Part shown: positions 8,622 through 19,800 of the stretch, piece by piece | Layout of the letters: each line of letters starts with the position of its first letter | Position numbering within the stretch: the first letter of the stretch is position 1 | From: Sphaerisporangium melleum | GTDB taxonomy: Bacteria; Actinomycetota; Actinomycetes; Streptosporangiales; Streptosporangiaceae | Assembly: GCF_014646695.1 (NCBI RefSeq) | Contig: NZ_BMNT01000001.1 | Span: 276,273-340,272, forward strand | Length of the DNA: 64,000 nt | Direction: 5' to 3' | Program-made: the position numbers and the translations under genes | Notes under the pieces: generated by a model | The model's input: only the letters and a program-made list of their open reading frames with translations | Told to the model about the DNA's origin: nothing | Databases searched by the model: none

Positions 8622-11600
8622 CACTTGCCCCCTCCCCCGATCGTGGATACGCCCAGTTCGTCGCCGACGGGGATGTCGGCGTCGTCGTCCGCCGCGTCCG
8701 GAGTGGCGAACACCCAGGCGGTCGCGCCGACGGGCGAGTCGAAGATCGCGCCGCTGGCGGGCAGTAGCAGGTTGATGTCGTTCTCGGTCTCCCGCATGGA
8801 GTTGCCGACCGTCATCAGACCCCACGGCGCGTTGCCCGCCCGGTCGATCAGCGGTGCGACGGTCTCCTGTTTGGTGGCCCTGCGCTCGTAGCCGAGCCGT
8901 GCGGGCCCCTGCGTGCGCTGCTGCCACATGTCCGTGACCGCCTTGATGCGGGCGTCCAGGTACTCCCGGCTGCGGGGGCCGCCGACCGCTTCGGCGCGGC
9001 GCAGCATCCGGGTGACGATATGCCGCACGGGCTCGCCGTCCAGCGGCACGCCCTCGGCGTCCCGGTTGCCGGAGTAGGACTCCTCGGCGTGCCGGATCGC
9101 CGCCACGATGGTGGCGGTGGTGCCCCGGTCGAGCGCCCGCCGGGTGTAGGGCGTGACCGACAGCGCCTCCACCTGGCGGTAGAAGGTCGCGTGGTAGTGC
9201 TCGAAGTCCTCGAAGTGCGCCAGGTCGCGGGGACGCGACCAGTTGTACAGCGTGATCACCAGGCCGGGGCGTTCGGCGGTCCGGCCGACCCGCGAGGACG
9301 CCTGGATGTACTCGGCGGTGTTCTTCGGCTGACCGGTCATCACCATGAGCCCGAACCGGGAGACGTCCACGCCGACCTGCAGCATCGACGTCGCCAGCAC
9401 CACGTCGACCGGCTGCCGGTCGGCCGTGCGATCACTACGCCGGTCACTGCGGCGGTCGAGGTACCGGTCGGCGAGCGGGTGGGCCTGCCTGCGCTTCTCC
9501 TTGTCCTTCTCATTCAGCACGTCGATCAGTTCGTCGCGGATCTCGGTCCGCCGCCGGGTGGTGTCGAGTTCGGGGTCGAACCCGATCTCCAGCCGGTTGA
9601 GCACGTCGCTGATGTCGGCCGAGGAGATGCGGGAGGTCAGCTCGACGATGTTGAGCAGGTCCGTCCGGGCGAGCAGCCGGTCGGACAGCCCCTTGCGCCT
9701 GCCGTGCGTCCGCACCCGGGTCGTCACGTCGTCGTCCAGGTAGCGGCGCATGCCGGCCAACTCCCGGGTGGCGTTGAAGTAGCCGACCACGGTCATGTAC
9801 GGGTCGGCGGCCTCGCCGTGCCGGTCGAACATCGTCTGCCCGGCGAGGAAGAGGATCTCGGCGAGCCGGATCTCCGCCGACTTCAGCCGTACGCCGTGCG
9901 CGCACACCCCGAGGTAGCGCCGCCCCGGCGTCGCGGGGGTCACCGGCACCTGCCGGGAGAAGAACGTGTCGGACACGTCGATCACCTGCGGCGGGAACAC
10001 CGCGAGTCCGCGGGCGAAGACGCCGAGTACCTGGCGCTCGGCCCGCTTGGTGGTCGCGGTGGACGCCACGATCTTGGGCCCGATGTCCCGGCCGCCGGCC
10101 CGCCAGGTGCACAGCTCGTCCACCGCGGCCTCGAACAGCCCGACCGTGGTGCCGAGCGCCCCGGAGATCAGGTGCAGCTCGTCCTGGATGATCAGGTCCG
10201 GCGGACGGAGCCGGACGACCGGCACGCTGGCCGTCTTCGGCAGCTTCCCCTTGGCATGGTGCTTGTCCCCGCAGCCGATGGCGTCGTCCAGGTCGGTGTG
10301 CCGGTAGCCGTGCCGGGGGCAGCGCTTGCTGACCCTGCCGAACAGGTGCCCGGCGAAGCCGCGCCACGGGAGCTGGGCCAGTTTGTCCACGGTCGCGATG
10401 ACCAGGCTCGGGGTCAGCCGGTAGATCTCCTCGTCCACGGTCAGGATCGGCAACCCCTCCCGGCGGCCGGCGATCTCCCCGGGGTCGTCCAGCCGCGCGG
10501 TCAGCATGCGGTCCTCGCCGAGCCTGGAGAACGGGCAGAAGTCGCCGTCCCCCTCTCGTCCGCGCCCGCAGTAGAGCAGCATCCGGCGGCGCTCCACGTC
10601 GACCTCGATGTTCCGGCCCGCGACGAGCTTCTCGCCACACCAGGGGCAGGTGAGCGTTTGCAGCACGTTGGCCCGGCGGCGGCTGTCCGGCGCCTCCCTG
10701 GCCTCCTGGATCTGCTTGTCGGCCTGGTCGAACCAGTTCGGCGAGACCGCGTTGCCCACCCACAGGCCGATGCGGAACGGCTCCTCGCCCCAGGTCGCAG
10801 GGTCCTCGCGGCGCAGCACCTCGGCCGCGCACACCAGCGCGGCCGCCCGCTGGAACTGCTGGGCGGTCAGCAGCCGCAGCGTGTAACGCATGAGGACGGC
10901 GACGCCCGACATGCCGTCGCGCGCATCGGCGGCGATGCCGACGACCCGTTGCAGCCGCCGAATCGCGAAGGTGTAAGCGGTCAGGCCGAGGTACGCCTCG
11001 GTCTTGCCACCGCCGGTCGGGAAGAACAGCAGGTCGACGGTCGCCGTGTGGTCGGCGGCCCGCTCGGGGTGGCCCGGATCGGTCAGCGAGGGCAGGTTGA
11101 GCAGCACGAACGCGAGCTGGAACGGCCGCCAGGACGCCGCCTTCGCGCCCTCCTCCTCGACCTGCGCCATGCCCTGCTCGTAGGTCAGTCCGAGCTCCTC
11201 CCGCCGCTTCGCCATCGCGGTACGGCGGCGCTGCGCGGCCATCGCCCGGTTCGCGAACCGGAACGCGGCGAGCGCCTGCCGGTGCCGCTCGGCGGTGAAG
11301 ACGAACTCACCAGGGTCGGCGGGGCCGGCCGGGGTCGGCAGCGGCCGCCCGCTGAGCAGGGCGATGCCGGTCTCGATGCGCCGGGCGGCCTGGCGGGCCT
11401 TGTACACCGCGAGCGTCGCGGCCTCGCGCAGCGGATCCGGAAGCGTGGGGATGCGCTGCTCCTGCACGTCCAGCCAGGCGGCGTAGCCGGTGGCGAGCGG
11501 CATCAGCCCGGCGGCCAGCTCATCGGGCGAGGCGTCGGCGAGGGCGTCCATGGACAGCTCGACCCCGGCGAGCGGAGTGCCCTCGCCCACCGGCGCGACC

Positions 11601-12754
11601 GTGGCGGGGACGTCGTGGACCGGCAGCCAGGTGGTGTACAGCTCGGCGGCGCACCGCTGGCCGTCCGGGACGACGGCGTGCACGGCGACGTTGCGGCCGG
11701 ACGCGTACCGGCGCTCGTCCCGGTACAGCAGGCGCAGGTGCCGGTCCTCCAGGTCCTCCGCCAAGCCCGCGTCGCCGTCGAGCGGGTCGTCGATGGGCAG
11801 GAAGACGCAGGGAGCGGCCTCCCCGGCGGCGTGCGGGGCTGTGACCTTGAGCTCGGTCTGGAACAGCCAGGCGGTGTCGGGTGCCCGTACCGGTGCCGCC
11901 TGCTGGTTGATCAGGGTCAGCTCGACGACCCGCCGCCCGTCCTTCTGCGAGCGCACACCAACGGCCAGCAGCACACCACGTTCGTCGGGCCGCTCCATCG
12001 TCAGCGGGATGCGCTCCGACGGCTCGCCGTCCAGCCGGATCTGCTTGACGTAGCTCACCGGCTCGCGGCTCCATGCCTGAGCCGGCCGCGTCCCGCCCTT
12101 GCCGTCGTCCACCTGGACCTCGGACTTGGCGTACCGGCCCCAGGACGCGGTGACCGTCAGGACGTCCACGTCGCCGGGCACCGCGAACATCATGCCCATG
12201 GACGAGGCCCAGATGCGGCCGAGGTTCTGCGGGGTCAGCTTGTCGGGCAGCTCGCCGTCCTCGCCGCTGCCCTCGGCGCCGATCTCGGTGTCCGGCACCT
12301 CGTCGGCGGCCTCCTCCATCGACCGCGCGGACGGCTTCGGCCCGAGCATGCCGACCAGGTAACGCTCGCGTGGGCCGGGAGACCGCGCCGGGAGCTCCTC
12401 GGTGTCCCCCTCCCAGGGGCCGAGCAGGTCGAGGTGGACGTACTTCTGGAAGGCGTCCCTGACCTCGAACGACGTGGCCGGCGTGAACACCTGCGGCGCG
12501 TCGAGGCCGCGCGGCGCCGGTTGCTCGGAGCCGGGTAAGGCAGGCTCGTCGGCGGCGGAGCCCAGTGCGGCGGAGCCGGCGTCCGCCGTCTTGGCACCGT
12601 CGCCGTGGTCACCGGGGCCGCCCGCACCATCGACGTTCCCCCCGCTGCCGGCGGCGTTGGGAGTGTCGGCGTTCGCGGGGCTGCCGGCGTTGTCGGCGAA
12701 CAGGTCGGCCTGCTCGGCCTGTGCCGCGAAGAGCGGTTCCTGCCGGTCGTACAC
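8621..12754 (-). CDS. drmA: DISARM helicase DrmA
   Basis: 1377 residues, GTG start preceded by AGAGAGGAAG about six bases upstream. A long N-terminal region leads to an SF2 helicase: Walker A FFPTGGGKTEAYLG near residue 578, Walker B IIQDELHLISG near 855 (QDELH replaces DEAD/H, typical of DrmA) and motif VI YIQASSRVGR near 1150. Cys pairs (TCPWCGEKL; CGRGREGDGDFCPF) between motifs suggest a zinc ribbon. DrmA is the core translocase of DISARM, acting with DrmB and recognising DNA with 5' overhangs in the characterised system. Residues 1-95 are low-complexity and Ala/Asp/Gly-rich. It begins about 95 bases after drmMI ends and overlaps drmB by one base. Confidence 0.95.
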   Translation of the reverse strand: MYDRQEPLFAAQAEQADLFADNAGSPANADTPNAAGSGGNVDGAGGPGDHGDGAKTADAGSAALGSAADEPALPGSEQPAPRGLDAPQVFTPATSFEVRDAFQKYVHLDLLGPWEGDTEELPARSPGPRERYLVGMLGPKPSARSMEEAADEVPDTEIGAEGSGEDGELPDKLTPQNLGRIWASSMGMMFAVPGDVDVLTVTASWGRYAKSEVQVDDGKGGTRPAQAWSREPVSYVKQIRLDGEPSERIPLTMERPDERGVLLAVGVRSQKDGRRVVELTLINQQAAPVRAPDTAWLFQTELKVTAPHAAGEAAPCVFLPIDDPLDGDAGLAEDLEDRHLRLLYRDERRYASGRNVAVHAVVPDGQRCAAELYTTWLPVHDVPATVAPVGEGTPLAGVELSMDALADASPDELAAGLMPLATGYAAWLDVQEQRIPTLPDPLREAATLAVYKARQAARRIETGIALLSGRPLPTPAGPADPGEFVFTAERHRQALAAFRFANRAMAAQRRRTAMAKRREELGLTYEQGMAQVEEEGAKAASWRPFQLAFVLLNLPSLTDPGHPERAADHTATVDLLFFPTGGGKTEAYLGLTAYTFAIRRLQRVVGIAADARDGMSGVAVLMRYTLRLLTAQQFQRAAALVCAAEVLRREDPATWGEEPFRIGLWVGNAVSPNWFDQADKQIQEAREAPDSRRRANVLQTLTCPWCGEKLVAGRNIEVDVERRRMLLYCGRGREGDGDFCPFSRLGEDRMLTARLDDPGEIAGRREGLPILTVDEEIYRLTPSLVIATVDKLAQLPWRGFAGHLFGRVSKRCPRHGYRHTDLDDAIGCGDKHHAKGKLPKTASVPVVRLRPPDLIIQDELHLISGALGTTVGLFEAAVDELCTWRAGGRDIGPKIVASTATTKRAERQVLGVFARGLAVFPPQVIDVSDTFFSRQVPVTPATPGRRYLGVCAHGVRLKSAEIRLAEILFLAGQTMFDRHGEAADPYMTVVGYFNATRELAGMRRYLDDDVTTRVRTHGRRKGLSDRLLARTDLLNIVELTSRISSADISDVLNRLEIGFDPELDTTRRRTEIRDELIDVLNEKDKEKRRQAHPLADRYLDRRSDRRSDRTADRQPVDVVLATSMLQVGVDVSRFGLMVMTGQPKNTAEYIQASSRVGRTAERPGLVITLYNWSRPRDLAHFEDFEHYHATFYRQVEALSVTPYTRRALDRGTTATIVAAIRHAEESYSGNRDAEGVPLDGEPVRHIVTRMLRRAEAVGGPRSREYLDARIKAVTDMWQQRTQGPARLGYERRATKQETVAPLIDRAGNAPWGLMTVGNSMRETENDINLLLPASGAIFDSPVGATAWVFATPDAADDDADIPVGDELGVSTIGGGGK

Positions 12755-12849
12755 GGAGGGCTTCCTCTCTGATCACCTGAATCGTCAAGAACAGCCGAGC
12801 CCCCCGACCACGGCCGCGAACCACCTGCGTGCGTTGCCTACCTACCCGC

Positions 12850-15800
12850 TCACTCCAGCAACGCCTCCTGCACCGACCCATCCGCCAACGCCTGCTTCTT
12901 GCCGGCCCGAGGCCCCTTCTTTTTGGCCCCCTTGTCGTGCAGCCCCTTGGCCACCTCTTCGGCGTACCGGGCGTGGTTCAGCTCAAGCAGCCGATCCACC
13001 AGCTCGCGCCGGGCATAGGGGCCAACGGTGTACCGCGTCTCCCGCCCGAGATCGTGATGCCCATGATCAAGCTGCTCGATCAGGTCGTCCCACCCGTAGG
13101 CTCGGCACACGGCCTCATCAATGGTCTTATGAATACGGCGCAGCTCAACGATGTCATCGTCGTCACACTTGGGATCGTTGACCAGGTTGTACGTCTTGGT
13201 AAGACCAGCTTGACGCGCAAGCATGAGGTCGCGGCGGTAGGTGTCCAACCGGTTCCCGAGGTCACGCATCTCCTGCGTAAGTTCGGGCAGTGGCAGCGTC
13301 TCGAACACGTCCGATGGGGTGTAGCGGAGGTCTGCCTTCATAGACGATGCCCTCGCGACCGCCCACCAGTAATGAGGAGCACTGGAAAGCAAAGCGAGCA
13401 TGGCCGTGTCATCGGTAGCGAAGACACCAAGCATGTGCGAGAACACCTGGCCAGTCGGCACGATCACCGGCATTACTACCTTGCTCACCAGCGCGATCAC
13501 GATGACTCGGTCTAACCTTTCGATGGCCCTCAGCATTGCAGGACGTTTTTCACCGAACTGCCACCAATAGTCGCGATAGACCTTGCGATTGTTCTGATCA
13601 CGCTCCGGCTTCACCAAGCGATAGACCTGATCGTATGGTTCCACATACGTCTTAGCATCCTCCTCGCTCCAGTCGTGGAAGTTGATTACCCAACGACTAC
13701 CCGAGAAGTCCGGCCTCGAGTTTAAGTCCTGTCCGTTAACATACGGATATAAAACCTCGCGATTGCGCGAATCCTGGTCGAGCATCCGCCTCGCCGCACC
13801 CGATTCCAGCGTGAACCCTAGACCAAGCACGTAGGATCCTATGAAACACATATCATTAGCCTGTAAACGCCGAGGATTGCCCGTGACCCGCGACCCGGCA
13901 TCCAGCGATGCGGCTATCACTGACACGATAGACCCATCAGCATTACGGTGTGCACTCTCACCCAATATCGCCTTACTGGTCCAAACCGCACAATACTCCA
14001 ACACTGCACTTCTTGATGGCCAGGGCCTGCTCTTGATCGACTGGCGTATATTGACCCCTTCGACTAGAAGCTGATCAAGACCAATCTCTCGAGTATCCCC
14101 TTGAGCAAGCGTATTAGTCGCTATGAGACCTGTTTGCCCGTCCGCATTGAGTAGATCGTGGGAGCGGAGCAGAAAATATGCAACAAGGTCCGCGCTACCG
14201 CGTACGCCGCGGCCAACCGCTGCGATGAGATACTCGCGATAAGCAACCCCCAAGGCGCCAGTCAACTTCTGCCCACCCAAGAACGGAGGATTGCCGATGA
14301 TGGCGTCAAATCCCCCCTGCTCGTAGACTTCGGGGAAGCTGAGTGGCCAGTGCATGGGCCGGCTACTGAACCCGCCATTCGCCTGGTACGGGGCAAGCCA
14401 CCCCTTGCGGGCCTCGCGGGCACCCAACTCGCCTTTGCCCGCATGAACATCATTCGCAAGCTTGGCCACTTGTTCGGATCCCACTTTGAGGCCTCGTTCA
14501 CCTTTGCCCGAATAGGCCAGTGCTGCGCCCACAGTCAGGTCAGCCATAAGGCGAAGCTGACCCGACGTAACCTCTACATCGGCAAGGACTGCCCGCTTCT
14601 TCGCGAGGGCACTTAGCGGATCATTACCCAGCTCCACCTCGGAGATACCCCGGCGCCGTTCGGCCAGTTCAGCAACCGTCGACCTCACTCCGGCGGTCCA
14701 GTCGAAGATGTCATGGTGAATTTCCCGGCCCTTTTCGGCATCCATGTGCATATATTCGAGTTGCTCCAGCGACGTAATGCCCAGCAGGGCGTCGCCGGCC
14801 ACCAGCCGGTCGTCCACGAAAGTGAACGGTCGGGTGGTGTCCATGGAGACGAGCCAGAGGGAGAGTTTGGCCATTTCTACGGCCATGGGGTTGATGTCCA
14901 CGCCGTACAGGCAGTGTTCGATGATCTGGCGGCGGGCTTCGATGATCAGGGGGTCGGCGTCGGCGTCAACGCGGCGATCCTCCGCGCCGGCCAGATACGC
15001 CAGCGCCTCCGCCTTGCCCTCCTGGGACCACGCTTCGACGAGCTTCTCCCCCAGGTAACGGGCGGCCGCGACCAGGAACGCCGCCGAGCCCATGGCGATG
15101 TCGGCGATCTTCAGCTTGAGGATGTCGTCCGCGCTGCGCAGCTTCCACTCGTTCTTGTCCGCCGTCTGCAACGGACCGGGCGAGTAAACCAGCGGTTCCA
15201 GGGCGCCCTCGACCACCTGCTCGGCGAGGAAGCGCGGCGTGTAGTGCGTGCCGGTGTTCTTGCGCAGCGCCGACTCGGTGACGTACAGCGCACCGGGCAG
15301 GATGACCACGGGCAGACCGCGCAGGTCCTCCCGGATGATGCCGGAGAACGGCAGCAGCCGGCGGGCCAGGTCGGCGTCGCCGCCGGTCGCGGCGAGCAGC
15401 CGGCGGGTGGCCTCCATGGTGGCGGCGTCGTCCAGCGGGGCGAGCTTGCGGGTGAGGGCGCCTGCCGAGCCGATGCCGGAGTCCTTGTACTCCTCGGCCA
15501 GCTTCGCCGCCAGTCCGTCGCCGGCGGTGGCACGCAGCCGTTCCAGGTGGACGAGGTCGACCTCCTCCTCCTTGCCCGGCTTGCCGATCAGCCCCACCAC
15601 CGTGTCGGCCGCCCGGAAGCCCTCGTAGGACAGCAGGCCCTCGTACACGTAGCCGATCTGCTCCACGTCCAGGGAGCGGAAGGTCAGCTTGCGGCGTTCC
15701 CGGTTCTTGCCGGTGCCGACCTCGACGTACTGCACGGCGCGCAGCATGTGCATGACGGTCCGGTCGTCGATGGTCAGTGGCATCCAGGCGTCCGCGTCCG

Positions 15801-16872
15801 GGTCGAACATCGAGCCGTCGTGCGGGTGCATGGTGAGCCGGGGGTGGTCTACGCCGCCGTGGACGGCGCGGAACAGGGCGAGCAGGCGATGCCAGGCGGC
15901 CTGAGTGTTCTCCAGCTCGTCCTCGGTGCCCTCCGCGGCCCGCTGCTCAAGCTCGGCGCACAGCCGTCCGGCCGAGTACGCCGTGGCGTACACATCGTTG
16001 TCGGAAGGGAGCAGTCCCCGTTCCTCGGCGAACAGGATGAAGACGACCCGCATCATCACCGTGACCGCGCCGCGGTAGACCTCGTGCGCGCTGACGTCGT
16101 TCGAGACTCCGGCGCGGCCGATGGCGGCGACGAGCAGTTCGACGGCCTGGCGCACCTGCACGCCGAGGGCCTCGGTGATGTCCTCCTGGCTGTCCAGGCT
16201 GGCGGTGAGCAGCGCGGGCAGCCGTTCCCGCTCCGGGACCTCGAAGAACCGGCCGATGTTCAGCAGCGAGACGAAGGCGCGCAGCACGTCGCGTTCGGCC
16301 GACTCCGGCCAGGGGATCGCGTCGAACACCGCCGTCGTGGTGACCCCGCCGCGCGGCGCCCAGACCAGCGCCCACCAGCGGCCGTCGGTGACCAGCCCGA
16401 GCTCCACACCGTGGTGCCGGCAGAGCTGGGCGACGCGGTCGACCGGGGTGGCGGCCCAGGTGGACGTCTTCATGCGTGCCGTCGGGTGACCCTTGCTGAT
16501 CATGCCGAGCAGCCGCACGGTGTCCGGCTTCGCCTCCCCGCCGGGGACGGCGAGCGCGAAGGACGGGGTGACGGTGGTGTCGTGCTCGGGCACGTCCATC
16601 GCCAGGTGGCCGAGGCCCTGGTCCAGCCCGCCCAGGTGGACGGCGTCGCCCCAGCGGAGCAGGTCGCGCAGTACGTACTCGATCCACTCTCTGCTGCTTC
16701 CGCCCTTCTGCCAGGCGGCGTGCGCGAGACGGAGCCCTTCGAGCTCCTTCTTGCCGACCGCGTCGAGCGTCGGCCAGGTGCCGCGCAGCACGGGGAGGCT
16801 GAGGAACGGACCGGACACCTCGACCAGGCTGAGCCAGTCCTGGTGGCTGAACTCGGGGACGTGGTACCTCAT
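12850..16872 (-). CDS. drmMI: DISARM adenine methyltransferase DrmMI
   Basis: 1340 residues; ATG 16872 overlaps the drmD stop by four bases (ATGA). It is a gamma-type N6-adenine methylase: motif I ADIAMGSAAFLVAAA near residue 595 and motif IV GNPPFLGGQKL near 858, followed by a long target-recognition and C-terminal region ending in Lys-rich sequence. DrmMI marks the host DNA in class 1 DISARM, where it pairs with the SNF2 helicase DrmD. The part covering motif IV and the recognition region (about 14,760 to 13,050) has visibly lower GC than the rest of the operon, hinting at domain exchange. Confidence 0.95.
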   Translation of the reverse strand: MRYHVPEFSHQDWLSLVEVSGPFLSLPVLRGTWPTLDAVGKKELEGLRLAHAAWQKGGSSREWIEYVLRDLLRWGDAVHLGGLDQGLGHLAMDVPEHDTTVTPSFALAVPGGEAKPDTVRLLGMISKGHPTARMKTSTWAATPVDRVAQLCRHHGVELGLVTDGRWWALVWAPRGGVTTTAVFDAIPWPESAERDVLRAFVSLLNIGRFFEVPERERLPALLTASLDSQEDITEALGVQVRQAVELLVAAIGRAGVSNDVSAHEVYRGAVTVMMRVVFILFAEERGLLPSDNDVYATAYSAGRLCAELEQRAAEGTEDELENTQAAWHRLLALFRAVHGGVDHPRLTMHPHDGSMFDPDADAWMPLTIDDRTVMHMLRAVQYVEVGTGKNRERRKLTFRSLDVEQIGYVYEGLLSYEGFRAADTVVGLIGKPGKEEEVDLVHLERLRATAGDGLAAKLAEEYKDSGIGSAGALTRKLAPLDDAATMEATRRLLAATGGDADLARRLLPFSGIIREDLRGLPVVILPGALYVTESALRKNTGTHYTPRFLAEQVVEGALEPLVYSPGPLQTADKNEWKLRSADDILKLKIADIAMGSAAFLVAAARYLGEKLVEAWSQEGKAEALAYLAGAEDRRVDADADPLIIEARRQIIEHCLYGVDINPMAVEMAKLSLWLVSMDTTRPFTFVDDRLVAGDALLGITSLEQLEYMHMDAEKGREIHHDIFDWTAGVRSTVAELAERRRGISEVELGNDPLSALAKKRAVLADVEVTSGQLRLMADLTVGAALAYSGKGERGLKVGSEQVAKLANDVHAGKGELGAREARKGWLAPYQANGGFSSRPMHWPLSFPEVYEQGGFDAIIGNPPFLGGQKLTGALGVAYREYLIAAVGRGVRGSADLVAYFLLRSHDLLNADGQTGLIATNTLAQGDTREIGLDQLLVEGVNIRQSIKSRPWPSRSAVLEYCAVWTSKAILGESAHRNADGSIVSVIAASLDAGSRVTGNPRRLQANDMCFIGSYVLGLGFTLESGAARRMLDQDSRNREVLYPYVNGQDLNSRPDFSGSRWVINFHDWSEEDAKTYVEPYDQVYRLVKPERDQNNRKVYRDYWWQFGEKRPAMLRAIERLDRVIVIALVSKVVMPVIVPTGQVFSHMLGVFATDDTAMLALLSSAPHYWWAVARASSMKADLRYTPSDVFETLPLPELTQEMRDLGNRLDTYRRDLMLARQAGLTKTYNLVNDPKCDDDDIVELRRIHKTIDEAVCRAYGWDDLIEQLDHGHHDLGRETRYTVGPYARRELVDRLLELNHARYAEEVAKGLHDKGAKKKGPRAGKKQALADGSVQEALLE

Positions 16873-19800
16873 CGGGTCGCCTCCCGCCTCGGCACGACGA
16901 AGACCACGGCCACCGGGAACCGGTGCGGCTGGGGGTCTCGGTAGCGGGCCGCGATCACCTTGAGCTCGCGGTCACGTTCCTCGGCGAGGTGGGACAAGCG
17001 TTCCTCCCAGGATCTGCGGTCCTTGCGGTACTGATCCAGCTCTTCCTTGCTCTTGGCCGCCTCGGCCCGGCTGAACAGGGCGTCCTCTTCGTCGCCTTCG
17101 GCGAGTTTGGCGCGCAGGGTGGCGGTGAACTGGTCGAGGTTGTCGACGAGGCGGCTCTGCTCGGCCTCCATGCGCTGGGCGAGCTTGCGGTCGAGCTGGC
17201 CCCGCAGTTGCTCCACCCGCCAGTCGATGGACTGGAGCAGGGGGCCGCTGACCCTCTTCTCCCATACGTCCGCCAGCCGGCTGCGTACCGGGGCGGACGC
17301 CGGGGTGCCCTCGCTGAGCGCGCGGTCGAGGATGCCGCCGAGCACGGTGAGGTTCTCCAGCCGGCGGAACCGTCCCGTCTCGGGCACCCAGCCGCCGGCG
17401 TGCAGCACCTCCTCGTGCAGCCGGACGCCGTCCCCGCCGACCAGCAGGAAGCGGGAGTACGCGCCGACCAGCGTCGTCTCCAGCGCCGGGTCGTCACTGA
17501 CGACGGCGGCGACCCGGTGCAGGCCGATCTCGCCGTTGGAGACGGCGGCGCGCAGCAGCCGGGTGGACATGGCGACCAGCGGGTGGCCGAGATGGGCGAG
17601 CACCACGTCGTCGCGTACCCGGCCCTCGGTGTCGATGGTGGCCGTGGCGTCGAAGGTGATCGGCCGCTGGTGTGGCGGCTCGTCCTTCTTCACGGCCTTC
17701 TGCAGCAGGCCCGCCGTGGCGCGAGCCCATGAGCCGGTCAGGGGCGCGACGTCCAGCAGGCCTTCGGCGAGGTGCTTCTCGTCCAGGTGCGGCCTGAGCG
17801 GCTGCTGGCGGGCCAGGTCGAGCGCGGTGTCCACGACCCGTTTCACGTTGGCGGGGGTGATGCCGAGCACCTGGACGGTGGCGTCGAGGTTCTCGCGCAG
17901 CTTGCGCACCTGCTCGCGGACGTTGGTCTCGACCGGGATGGTGCCCTTCTTGCCGGCCCGCTCGACGTCGTAGTCGGTGATGTCGTGCAGCATGCGCTTC
18001 TGCACGGCCGCCGCGAGCACGGCGTTGACCGACCCCAGGTCCTCCTCCATCCGGGCGACCTTGTTGGCCACGCGGGACAGAAACTCCAGGTCCGCCTCGT
18101 AGGAGTCGACGGAGGTGTCCCAGCCGGTGCCGACGAAGTGCCGGATGTCCGGCGTCCGCTTCTGCCCCCACCGGTCGATGCGGCCGATGCGCTGCTCGAG
18201 CTTGTTGGGGTTGAACGGGATGTCGTAGTTGACCAGCCGGTGGCAGTGGTTCTGCAGGTCGATGCCTTCGCTGGCCGCGTCGGTGGCGACCAGGATGCGC
18301 ACCTTGTGCTCGCTCGGGTCCTTCTGGAAGGCCACCCGCAACCGCTCGCGTTCCTCGGCGGACAAGCCGCCGTGCAGGATCTCCAGCCGGTCGTCCCCGG
18401 CGAGGCCCTCCTGGCGGAGCAGTTCGACCAGCCACCGCTGGGTGTCGCGGTACTCGGTGAAGACGACGACCCGCTCGTTCGTCCACTGGCCACCCGGGCG
18501 GCACACCGCCTTGAGGTAGGTGATCAGCTCGCGGGCCTTGGCGTCCGGCGCGGCCTGGTAGTCCTGCGCCCAGCCGCGCATGCGGTTGAGCAGCGTGACC
18601 TCCGCCTCGGTGGCGGCGCCCTGCAGCGGGGCGGCGGTGCCGATGGCGTCGTCCTCGGCGACCGCCAGGGCCTCGTCGTCCAAGGTTGCCGTGGACTCGT
18701 AGAGCTCGTCGAGGAAGTCGTCGTAGTCGTCCTCGGCCTCGGTGTAGGGGACGGCCTTCGCGCCGCGCGCCGTCTCCAGGTACACGCCGAGGGTGTGCTC
18801 GAACGCCGCGGGGCTGGAGAACAGCCGCTTCTTCAGCAGGAGAGTGACCAGGTCGGCAGCCCTGCGCCCTCTGTGGCTGGTGTTGAGCCGGGCACGCCGC
18901 AGCTTGGCGAACTCGGTCAGCAGGGCGTGCACCTGCCGCTCGTCCTGCGGGTACTCGACGGGGATGGCGTGCGCCTCCCGCTCCAGGAACCGCTTGTTCC
19001 CGTGCTCGTCAACGATGTCCCGCTTGAGCCTGCGGACCACTGTCTCCCGCACGGCGCTCCTGTCCGGGTCGACGCCACGGGCGAACCGCTGGTTGTCGAG
19101 GATCTCCAGCAGGGCGGTGAACGACGCCTGGTAGCCGTTGTGCGGGGTGGCCGACAGGAACAGCCGGTGGGTGAAGTGCGGAGCGAGCCCGCGGATCAGC
19201 TTGGTCTGCTGAGAGTCCACCGCGTACACCTGCTTGGGCGCGGCGGGCGCGATGTGGTGGGCCTCGTCCAGGATGAGCAGGTCGAAACGGCGTTCCAGGC
19301 CGGCCGGGTCGAGCACCTCGCCGAGCAGCCGCTGGGCCTTCTGGCCGCGCAGCCAGGGCAGGCTGACGATGGTCAGCGGGTAGACCGAGAAGGGGTTGGC
19401 GGCGCTGCCGTGAGTGCGGCGGACGATGGCGCAGCGCTCGGTGTCGACGATGGTGAAGTCCAGGCCGAACTTGTCGGCCATCTCGTCCTGCCACTTCAGC
19501 ACCAGACCGGCCGGGCAGACGATCATTATGCGGCGGGCCCTGTTGCGCAGGAGCAGTTCCTGGGCCACCAGGCCGGCCTCGATGGTCTTGCCGAGTCCCA
19601 CGTCGTCGGCCAGGAGGAGGTTCACGCGGGGCGCGTCGAGCGCGCGGGCCACGGGTTCGAGCTGGTAGTCCTCGATGGCCACGCCCGACCGGAACGGGGC
19701 CTGCAGGGTCTTCACGTCGGCGCTGGTGACCGCCGACCAGCGGATGGCGTCGAGGAAGGCGGCCAGCCTCTCGGGAGAGTCGAAACCGTCGGGGGTGACG

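Noticed and set aside
9020..12538. 1172-codon open frame on the top strand
   Set aside because: It is antisense to drmA; high GC makes long shadow frames, and its sequence is biased (Gly, Arg, Val, His repeats) with no motif.
14713..16944. Long top-strand open frame
   Set aside because: Antisense to drmMI, whose methylase motifs fix the true frame.
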